From contig CAIXCS010000163.1 of assembly GCA_903918025.1 (NCBI GenBank), positions 1-36,400 of the forward strand: a DNA stretch of 36,400 nt, given 5' to 3'. The stretch is from an uncultured Actinomycetes bacterium. Its GTDB lineage: Bacteria; Actinomycetota; Acidimicrobiia; Acidimicrobiales; RAAP-2. Position numbers and translations under genes: made by a program. The notes below the pieces were generated by a model. It was not told the DNA's origin, did no database searches, and saw nothing but the letters and a program-made list of their open reading frames with translations. Below, one piece after another: positions 28,703 to 36,400 of the stretch (positions within the stretch are counted from its first letter, which is position 1; each line of letters begins with the position of its first letter).

Positions 28703-31700
28703 CATCAACGTCCTTGCGGAGAACGAGAAGAAGATTCCACGTGACGAACTCACGCAGGATCGGCACCTTGATGATCCATGCGGCCCAATCGGGGTAATAG
28801 CGAGGAAACGCCCAAACAAGACTTACGTCTTCGCGGGCCCGGACGAGCTTGAGGGCATCGGCCACGGTGACCTTGAACAGCGAAGTCCCGAAGAGGTTTC
28901 CAGGCGGGCGACCGTTCTTCTTTTCGTAGCGACGAGCTGCGTACTTGCCACCGAACAGGTGCCAGGGGGAAGTTTCATGACCACCCCATGGAGAACTCCA
29001 GACAGTGAACGAGCAGTAGATCGTTCCGTTCGGCTTGGTGATCCGCAGAGCCTCATCGAAGAAGGCGCTTGGGTCGGGAACGTGTTCGAGGACATTTGAT
29101 GAGAAGGCGACATCGATGGAATTGTCGGCGAAGGGGAGACGCATTCCGTCGCCTGCAATGGTGCGTTGTTGGTGGAGTCGTCCCTGCTTGACCGCATAGT
29201 CATGCCGCTCTTCAAAACTTGCAAATGGTTGATCGACAGGACGGACTTCGACCGGACGCGCCTCAGGCTCTACAAGAAGAACTCGGGCACCACGAGCTTC
29301 AAAGGCTTCGCTGAAGTACCCAGGACCTCCGCCAACGTCAACGATTGTTCGATTGAAGAGCGGCGTGAATACGGCTAATTGATTAGCGGTGTCCTCTGCC
29401 AAGGTCCGATAGAAGCGATCAGGGTCGGTTTGTTCAACTCTGAAGGCTTGGAACAACGCAATCGAACGTCGAATACCCGTTGGAATTGTTGTCGGTCGCT
29501 CTTCTACTTCGGCGTACTCGACACGCGGACCAGACTCTTCGTCGGGAGGAGTCTCCGATGCCTTTCGAGCTGCAAGGCCAGCAGCGGCCACCATGCCTAC
29601 TGCGGGAACTGCAGATGAAGTCGCCTCTGGAAGGAATGCGGTCTCTCCAAGGGCGAGAGAACTGTCTCTGGCAAGTTTTGTACTCAATCGTGGCGTCACG
29701 CCGGCGGCCTCCTCTGACTTCGTCAGAGGGTCCTCAGTGGACTCCTCTTCGGAGCCAGGAAGAGCGAGCCCATCACCATTGGTTGGCGAATCTGACTCGT
29801 CGTCTGAAGTCGACCAGTCATCGTCCGGATTCGAACGTTCTGTTGACCGACTTGCCGAGCGTTCAAGCGTCGCATCGACGAGCAAGATGGCGAGGCTGGC
29901 CCAAATGGCTCCATTGGCAAGGCCAAAATGCTGAGGCCAGAGGATATTCCATGGCCATTTGTGGGCTTGAAGAACCATCGATCCACCAGCGAGGAGAAGC
30001 CCTGCCGCTGCAGCGATGGCTGCCAGCAGACGGCCAACCTTCAACTTGAGAAGGAGTAGCGCGAGGACGCCAAGCGGAAGAATCGCGAACCACGAAGTGC
30101 AGAGCGTCGCGACCAGCACGACGATGACAGTGGTAACGATTGAGGGGCGTCCAATGACCTCGAGCCCAATCGAACGCGAGAACAGCTCGGGTGGGGTAGC
30201 AACTTGGTCATCGTCACCGACGGTGAACGTTCGTCGCCGACGTCGAGGAAGGATCGCAAGACCAAGCACCAGCACAAAGCCGAGCATCGAGGCGTACAGG
30301 GCCCAGTTCACGACTGATTGAGGGGTCCACGTCAGTTGAACCGAGTACTTCTTCCCAAGGGTGAAGGCAGGCAGATCCCATCCATTGGCAAATCCATCGA
30401 TCAATCGAGGAGCGTAGGGAACAGCCTTGCCATTGATCGAAAGATGCCAGCCAGGACTCAAGCTCTGCCCGAGCACCAAGGTGCCAGTGGCACCAGTGCC
30501 GACAAAGGTTCCCTTCAGTGCTGTCCGCGATTGCGAGGTGATGACCACATGGGTCGCCGGCGTTGAAGCAGGAAGTTGGAACTGCGAATTTGCCTGAGGA
30601 AGTGGTCCACCGCCACTCTGAGAGCCGAAGCCGGCGAGGTCCACCGTCACACCAATGGTGGGCGATTGCACGCTCTCGATCTGGTTGAGACCCTTGCCAA
30701 AAGACGCCGAAGGAGTGCATCCGGTGAATTTGAGACCCTTGCCGCCAATGAGGTCGGCTACAGATCCCGTCGCGGTCACCGGGACCGGTGTTCCGTTGAC
30801 GAAGAGCAAGTCAGAGCGACAGGGAACCGTGATGGTCTCTGGAGTTAACGGAGGTACGACCCCTGGAAGTCCAAGTTCTGCGATTCCAATTGGCAGCGAT
30901 GACGGCCCGAACTCAGAGAAGTCGAAGACCTTTGGTGCGGTCTTCTTCTTGATAGTCAACGTGAAGGTTTTGCCTGTCAATGTTGTTGGAAGGTCGACCG
31001 TCACTGCAGAGGTCGATCCGTTCTCATTTGAAGCTGGAGGAGGAAGTCCCGGCATCGGGACCGTGACGGTCTGCAGACCGTTGCTCAGTGAAATGACGGA
31101 GGGGAGTCCGTGATGGCCATCATTAATAATGTCCATATTGAGGTGATCGACCGAAATGGACTTCGAAAGGGTGACCGTCATCGACTGGCCGTTCTTTGTC
31201 GAAACATCCGGCACCCAAGCCGTCTCTGCCTTCCCGTCTATTGCAGACCATGACCCCGCGTTGACGTTTGAAGCGAGCCTGCTCGTCGAGTCCGTTCCAA
31301 TAACCGTCGGAGATGAACCGGCTGTACTTCCAGTTCTTCCAAGAAGAGCGTTGATGGTGGGATCCGTTGCATCTCTGCTGGCGCGGATAATGCCAGCAAC
31401 GGAGAACTCGCGAGCATTCGGGAGGTACACCATCCTCGAGAGTCCATGACGAGGGAGGACTAGTCGGTTCATCACGAGAACCATCGGATGGTCAATCGCA
31501 GCGGCTCCGACCTTATTGGTCAAGTCGATTGGCAATCGGAGGCTCTCGTGAATAGGCGTCAGGCCGGTCACGGCTATTTCGGCGAAGCCCACAGCGTTTG
31601 CTGTTGAGAAGTCCTTTAGTCCGGGCTCATTCGTGGCATCGATGGTGATCGTGAGGTGGCGAAACGACTTCATCGGGAAGGAAATGGTTTGGCCGACAGA

Positions 31701-34205
31701 TGCCTGACCCCGGACGGCAATTGACGACCGATTGAGCGTGACCTTCTTCGTGAAGCGATCAAGATGAATCGTGATCTTGGTTACATGCCGGTGCCCACTG
31801 TCCTCTACCGATGGTTGCAGCAGCGTGAGATGGTCAGCGGAAACTTTGTGGGAGATCGATAAGAGGATCGACTGTTTAGTTGCAGGTTGGTAAGCACCCT
31901 CGATCCAAGAGGTGGTCGGATCGCCGTCAAAAGCACTGGAGGGTTGATTCTCAGGAGTGTTGGTGATGGGGTTGCCATAGCTGGTCGCCGTCATCTGGGT
32001 GATGCCCGGATAGATCGCGACCGTTTGCAGGTCTGAAGAGCGATTGGTGAAGAGGGGAAGCGACTGTTGGGCAGGGTTCGGGACGAGCGGCACTTCAGTG
32101 GCCGTCATTGGATAGCCAAAGGTGCTGTCGAGTGTGCCCCAGGAGTCAAGTGACCGAACATTCGAATCAGTGAGGATCAGTGCTGCACCATTTCGAAGGG
32201 CAGATGAGAGCGCTGGAGACTTGGCAAGGACGGAACCCGAGTAGGTGATTGACGTGTCGGTTGGAACGAGGCCGAGAGCGGCCATCTGAACCAAGCCTTG
32301 TCCATCTCCAGCAACGAGCATGGGGTTCGAAGAACCCTCAACTCGGACCAATTTACGCGGGTGAGGGACGCCATAGACAAGGAGTGGAGCTGGATAAGGA
32401 GACCCTGGCGCAACGGCGAGGTCATCGGGACCGAAGACCTTCCGTTTGATTGCTGCAACATCTGCAGGGTTCCCAAACGACTTTGGATCTTCAAGACCCG
32501 TAGGTGTCGGGAGGAACTTGTTCAGGTACAAAATTTGAGGCTGATTGAGCCCGTATCGGTTCGTTGGCAAATTCGACTGCAGGAGCAAATCCCCAGAACC
32601 CATCAGTGAGGCGATGGGGGCCATGGACTCCGCCGGAATCGTTCCATTCTGAAGGTCTTCGTCGAGTGCCCGAAGAAGATTGACCGACCCTGGCTCTCCT
32701 TGGATAACCGCTTGACGGCCGACATAGGGGCGCTCGAGCAATGCGGGCCAAATCGGATCTGCCGTGGTTCCGAACGTGTAATAGGCAAAATCTTCTCCAG
32801 GAACGCCGAGAACGCTTGAACCACGATGATGCTGGTTGAGGTACGCCGCTGCATTCGTCACATACTTCGGCAGGGTCTGCGAGTGGCGAGCCATGTTGGT
32901 CGCGACAATTGAACCGTCAAAGAGGGGCGAGAGGTTGAGGGATGCGGCAATGACGGTCGCTCCGAGAAGAAGGAGCCCAAGTTGGCGATTTCGAACTCGA
33001 ACGGAGGAAACGAAAGCTCCGAGCAGCAAGGCGAGACCAAGGACCGCAATCGGAAGTACCCGATTCGACGATCGCATCGCCAAGCCAATGGTCGACGACT
33101 CGGCCGTCGTCTTCAGCGCCGAACCAAAAGGAGTTGGCTTGTTGAAGGGATACGCCGCGACTGCCAAGACCACACCGAGCACGACGAGCCAAGCGGCGAA
33201 GGCGCGGTATCGCCATTTGACGAAGAATCCAGCGAGAAGGCAGGCAGATGGGAGAGCAATGGAGAGCCCAATCGCCCAATAGGAAGAAACATAGGGTGCC
33301 GCAGCGGCTGTCCATGGCTCCGACGAATCTCTTCCGTAGAAGAACCAATAGCCAAGCCCTCTGAAGACTTCTGACGAAAGTGACGTCGAGGTGACCGTTG
33401 GGATGGTCTCGGTGTACTTCAGGATATTGATCCCGTACGTACCTTCGGCCCAAAGGCCCGCAATCCACCAAAGTGAGACAGCGGTGGTGAGGAGCCCAAG
33501 CTTTCCAACGACGCGAAGGGCGGTTCGCGCAGTGGTCTCATTCGTATTGAAGACGGCGTAGAGGAGGTAGAGCGCTGGCGCGAGGCCGACAAAGAGAATG
33601 GAGGTCGCGTTGACCCCACCGACGAAGGCAACACAGAGGGCGAAGAGTGCGGGATAGCGCCAACCTCCTCGGCGCACGCTCAGGATCGTGAAGGAGACCA
33701 TCCATCCAAGTGCCGCCCACGGCATGGTGATGGCAGAGATGCGGGTGATGTAGTCAATGACGAAGGGGGTGAACATGTAGATGAAGGCAGCCGCCAGAGC
33801 ACCACTTCTTCGAAATTGAAGAAGCCGACACAGAAAATACGCACCGGCCCCTGCGGCGAAGAAGAGGGTTCCCATCCAAATCCGCTGTGCAATCCAGTCG
33901 GGAACCCCAAGCTCACTCATGGTCCAGTAGTAAGGCCCCATTGGAAACAAGTAACCAATGTTCTGATGGGTGACCGTCCCGAGACCAACATCAGGGTTCC
34001 ACATTGACCATGCGCTTGACATGAGTTTTGATGGATTCAGATACAGATAGGCCTTGGTATCTGCCGACACCCAGCCCGGTCTCGCCAGCAGAGACGGGAC
34101 GTAGGCGAAGAGCGCCAGGACGAGGTAGGGGACCGATGTCCGAGGCAAGCGGCGACGCCGCTTGGCAGAAAGGGACGCTTGTCTATCGGTCTCTTGGGTG
34201 GTCAT
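28629..34205 (-). CDS. AftD-like alpha-(1->3)-arabinofuranosyltransferase (DUF3367-type) fused to a C-terminal SAM-dependent methyltransferase
   Basis: Single uninterrupted 1858-aa ORF. N-terminus SVPYLVLALFAYVPSLLARPGWVSADTKAYLYLNPSKLMSSAWSMWNPDVGLGTVTHQNIGYLFPMGPYYW is GT-C AftD-like. C-terminus FRVEQTDPDRFYRTLAEDTANQ...IVDVGGGPGYFSEAFEARGARVLLVEPE...LPFADNSIDVAFSSNVLEHVPDP is class I methyltransferase-like. Confidence 0.88.
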   Translation of the reverse strand: MTTQETDRQASLSAKRRRRLPRTSVPYLVLALFAYVPSLLARPGWVSADTKAYLYLNPSKLMSSAWSMWNPDVGLGTVTHQNIGYLFPMGPYYWTMSELGVPDWIAQRIWMGTLFFAAGAGAYFLCRLLQFRRSGALAAAFIYMFTPFVIDYITRISAITMPWAALGWMVSFTILSVRRGGWRYPALFALCVAFVGGVNATSILFVGLAPALYLLYAVFNTNETTARTALRVVGKLGLLTTAVSLWWIAGLWAEGTYGINILKYTETIPTVTSTSLSSEVFRGLGYWFFYGRDSSEPWTAAAAPYVSSYWAIGLSIALPSACLLAGFFVKWRYRAFAAWLVVLGVVLAVAAYPFNKPTPFGSALKTTAESSTIGLAMRSSNRVLPIAVLGLALLLGAFVSSVRVRNRQLGLLLLGATVIAASLNLSPLFDGSIVATNMARHSQTLPKYVTNAAAYLNQHHRGSSVLGVPGEDFAYYTFGTTADPIWPALLERPYVGRQAVIQGEPGSVNLLRALDEDLQNGTIPAESMAPIASLMGSGDLLLQSNLPTNRYGLNQPQILYLNKFLPTPTGLEDPKSFGNPADVAAIKRKVFGPDDLAVAPGSPYPAPLLVYGVPHPRKLVRVEGSSNPMLVAGDGQGLVQMAALGLVPTDTSITYSGSVLAKSPALSSALRNGAALILTDSNVRSLDSWGTLDSTFGYPMTATEVPLVPNPAQQSLPLFTNRSSDLQTVAIYPGITQMTATSYGNPITNTPENQPSSAFDGDPTTSWIEGAYQPATKQSILLSISHKVSADHLTLLQPSVEDSGHRHVTKITIHLDRFTKKVTLNRSSIAVRGQASVGQTISFPMKSFRHLTITIDATNEPGLKDFSTANAVGFAEIAVTGLTPIHESLRLPIDLTNKVGAAAIDHPMVLVMNRLVLPRHGLSRMVYLPNAREFSVAGIIRASRDATDPTINALLGRTGSTAGSSPTVIGTDSTSRLASNVNAGSWSAIDGKAETAWVPDVSTKNGQSMTVTLSKSISVDHLNMDIINDGHHGLPSVISLSNGLQTVTVPMPGLPPPASNENGSTSAVTVDLPTTLTGKTFTLTIKKKTAPKVFDFSEFGPSSLPIGIAELGLPGVVPPLTPETITVPCRSDLLFVNGTPVPVTATGSVADLIGGKGLKFTGCTPSASFGKGLNQIESVQSPTIGVTVDLAGFGSQSGGGPLPQANSQFQLPASTPATHVVITSQSRTALKGTFVGTGATGTLVLGQSLSPGWHLSINGKAVPYAPRLIDGFANGWDLPAFTLGKKYSVQLTWTPQSVVNWALYASMLGFVLVLGLAILPRRRRRTFTVGDDDQVATPPELFSRSIGLEVIGRPSIVTTVIVVLVATLCTSWFAILPLGVLALLLLKLKVGRLLAAIAAAAGLLLAGGSMVLQAHKWPWNILWPQHFGLANGAIWASLAILLVDATLERSASRSTERSNPDDDWSTSDDESDSPTNGDGLALPGSEEESTEDPLTKSEEAAGVTPRLSTKLARDSSLALGETAFLPEATSSAVPAVGMVAAAGLAARKASETPPDEESGPRVEYAEVEERPTTIPTGIRRSIALFQAFRVEQTDPDRFYRTLAEDTANQLAVFTPLFNRTIVDVGGGPGYFSEAFEARGARVLLVEPEARPVEVRPVDQPFASFEERHDYAVKQGRLHQQRTIAGDGMRLPFADNSIDVAFSSNVLEHVPDPSAFFDEALRITKPNGTIYCSFTVWSSPWGGHETSPWHLFGGKYAARRYEKKNGRPPGNLFGTSLFKVTVADALKLVRAREDVSLVWAFPRYYPDWAAWIIKVPILREFVTWNLLLVLRKDVDVNEPRGEELPMQGLRRPVQPSDPS

Positions 34206-34278
34206 AGGGTCCTAGTCACTTCTGGAGTTTATTCTCCTAGAGGTTGCCACGAATGGGGCGGCACGGGAGGCACGTTTG

Positions 34279-34905
34279 ATGTTTGCAGTTGGACTCAGTG
34301 GTGGAATTGGTTCAGGGAAGACAACCGTCGCCGATCTCTTGGTCGAATATGGCGCCGTTCTCATCGATGCAGACCAGGTGGCGCGTGACATCGTGGAGCC
34401 CGGAACGCCAGTTCTTGGAGCGTTGGTGGAGCGCTTTGGCGCAGCCATCCTCGATCCCGAGGGCCGTCTAGACCGTGCCTCGCTCGCCGCAGTAACCTTT
34501 GGTGATGCCGAAGCGTTGAAGTCGTTGAATGCACTGACCCATCCAGCCATTGGCCTTGCAATGGTTGAGCGCCGAGCCGCACTGGTGGAAGACGACGTTG
34601 TGGTGGTCTTTGCCGTGCCACTGCTCAGAGAAGAACACAAGGCGCTATTGCACTTTGACGTTGTTGTTGTCGTCGATTGCCCAACTGATCTGGCCCTTCA
34701 GCGTTTGGTTGAGGTACGTGGGATGGATCCAGTTGACGCCGAGCGCAGAATCGCCGCTCAAATTTCTCGCGAGGAGCGGACCAAACTCGCCGATCGAGTG
34801 TTGGACAACGGTGGCGATCTCCAAGCATTGATCGATCTGACCGCATCGCTTTGGACATGGATTGGCGAACAGCGCAGTGCGCGTGATCGGGACCTACGTG
34901 GCTGA
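34279..34905 (+). CDS. coaE: Dephospho-CoA kinase
   Basis: [70 protein letters not shown] 34279 preceded by GGGAGG. Confidence 0.95.
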   Translation: MFAVGLSGGIGSGKTTVADLLVEYGAVLIDADQVARDIVEPGTPVLGALVERFGAAILDPEGRLDRASLAAVTFGDAEALKSLNALTHPAIGLAMVERRAALVEDDVVVVFAVPLLREEHKALLHFDVVVVVDCPTDLALQRLVEVRGMDPVDAERRIAAQISREERTKLADRVLDNGGDLQALIDLTASLWTWIGEQRSARDRDLRG

Positions 34906-36400
34906 GTTTGAGGTCGTATCGGTATTTGAGCCGGCCGGAGATCAACCAACAGCGATCCAGACCCTCGTCGATGCCATTGGATCAGGTGAGCGATATGTAG
35001 CGCTCGAAGGAATCACCGGTTCTGGCAAGACGGCAACGATTGCGTGGACCATTGCAGAACTGCAACGACCGACACTCATCATCGAGCCGAACAAGTCGCT
35101 CGCGGCGCAACTCTCTTCTGAATTGCGCGATCTCTTTCCGAACAATCGCGTTGAATTCTTTGTTTCGTATTACGACTACTACCAACCTGAGGCCTACCTA
35201 CCGACAACCGACACCTACATCGAGAAGGACTCCTCGATTAACGATGAGATCGATCGCCTTCGACACGCAGCGACCTCGTCGCTGTTGACGCGTCGAGACG
35301 TGATTGTTGTTGCCTCGGTGTCTTGCATTTACGGACTTGGCTCACCCTCGGAGTACGCCGACCGGATGCTTGGGCTGATTGTTGGGGAGGACTACGACCA
35401 AGCAATCTTGCTGCGTCGGTTGGTTGACCTTCAATACGACCGCAATGACGTCAACCTCATCCGCGGCACGTTCAGACGGAAAGGTGACACGGTCGAGATC
35501 CATCCTGCATTTGAAGAGCGAGCACTGCGGCTTGAGTTCTTCGGCGACACGCTTGAGCGGATCTCTACCTTTGATGCAATGACCGGCGAAGTTGGACCAC
35601 CGCTCGACGACGCGGTGCTCTTCGCCGCCACGCACTACGCAACCGGTGAAGAGACCATGCGTCGGGCGATTTTGACTATTGAGAACGAACTTCGAGAGCG
35701 ACTTCACGTTCTCACGACTGAAGGAAAGCTCCTCGAAGCGCAGCGGCTTCGGTCAAGAACTGAGTACGACCTCGAAATGCTTCAAGAAACCGGATCGTGC
35801 TCTGGAGTTGAGAACTACAGCCGTCACCTCGATGGTCGGAGCGCAGGCGAGCCTCCGTATACGTTGCTCGACTACTTTCCGGAAGATTTTCTCATCGTGA
35901 TCGATGAGAGCCATGTAGCGGTGCCACAAATACATGGGCAATACGCTGGTGACCGATCCCGCAAGATGAACCTGGTCGAGCATGGATTTCGACTTCCGAG
36001 TGCGTTGGATAATCGGCCGCTGACCTTCGACGAGTTCATGGCCCGAGCCCCTCAGGTGGTGTTCGTCTCAGCTACTCCAGGGCCGTATGAGACCGAGATC
36101 TCGTCAACCAAGGCTCAACAGGTCATTCGACCTACCGGCTTGCTCGATCCTCCGGTGACCGTGTTGCCGACGAAGGGTCAGGTGGACGACCTTATGGAAC
36201 GTGTTGACGCAACGATCAGCGTGGGAGATCGGGCGCTCGTCACCACGTTGACGAAGAAGATGGCCGAGGATCTCACTGACTACCTCCTTGACCGTGGGAT
36301 CAAGGTTCGCTACTTGCACTCCGATATTGACACCGTGACCCGAATTGAAGTCCTTCGTCAATTGCGGCTTGGTGACATTGACGTGGTTGTCGGCATCAAC
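34898..36400 (+). CDS. uvrB: UvrABC system protein B, 3'-truncated by window edge
   Basis: Not in the ORF track because it has no stop in the window. [24 protein letters not shown]...[104 protein letters not shown] 34898 chosen; 34877 and 34883 are also in-frame GTGs. Confidence 0.96.
   Translation, partial: MAEFEVVSVFEPAGDQPTAIQTLVDAIGSGERYVALEGITGSGKTATIAWTIAELQRPTLIIEPNKSLAAQLSSELRDLFPNNRVEFFVSYYDYYQPEAYLPTTDTYIEKDSSINDEIDRLRHAATSSLLTRRDVIVVASVSCIYGLGSPSEYADRMLGLIVGEDYDQAILLRRLVDLQYDRNDVNLIRGTFRRKGDTVEIHPAFEERALRLEFFGDTLERISTFDAMTGEVGPPLDDAVLFAATHYATGEETMRRAILTIENELRERLHVLTTEGKLLEAQRLRSRTEYDLEMLQETGSCSGVENYSRHLDGRSAGEPPYTLLDYFPEDFLIVIDESHVAVPQIHGQYAGDRSRKMNLVEHGFRLPSALDNRPLTFDEFMARAPQVVFVSATPGPYETEISSTKAQQVIRPTGLLDPPVTVLPTKGQVDDLMERVDATISVGDRALVTTLTKKMAEDLTDYLLDRGIKVRYLHSDIDTVTRIEVLRQLRLGDIDVVVGIN

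Noticed and set aside
28479-29099. 206-aa plus-strand ORF overlapping the GT4 3' end and the fusion gene
   Set aside because: Antisense to the well-supported methyltransferase domain and out of frame with GT4; the translation has no recognisable domain.

Overview
The window is about 36.4 kb of GC-rich, densely coding DNA with an actinobacterial gene order. It resembles Acidimicrobiia-like actinobacteria, but that lineage is inferred from gene order and protein style only. Left to right it contains: a zinc/manganese-type ABC transporter operon ending in a Fur/Zur regulator; a P450+SDR pair on the minus strand; an ECF sigma (SigR/SigH-like) with a zinc anti-sigma; a long cofactor/housekeeping run (tilS-hpt-folE-folP-unknown-folB-folK-DUF2520-panC-nadB-nadC-coaX-lysS); a GNAT protein and a polyprenyl synthase on the minus strand; clpC with a strong terminator hairpin; radA; an envelope-glycan region; and coaE followed by a uvrB that runs off the right edge. 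The accessory part is about 23.2-34.2 kb. It holds a GT-C-like membrane protein gene broken by an in-frame amber codon and by a complete IS3-family element with a 3-bp target duplication. A second DDE transposon with tandemly repeated ends follows, then a GT4 glycosyltransferase. Last is a 1858-aa ORF that fuses an AftD-like arabinofuranosyltransferase to a SAM methyltransferase. The most interesting items are that fusion, the doubly inactivated membrane gene, the repeated-end transposon, and a putative catalytically dead dual-specificity-phosphatase-like protein inside the folate operon. I saw no CRISPR array, rRNA, tRNA or recognisable phage or defence system.
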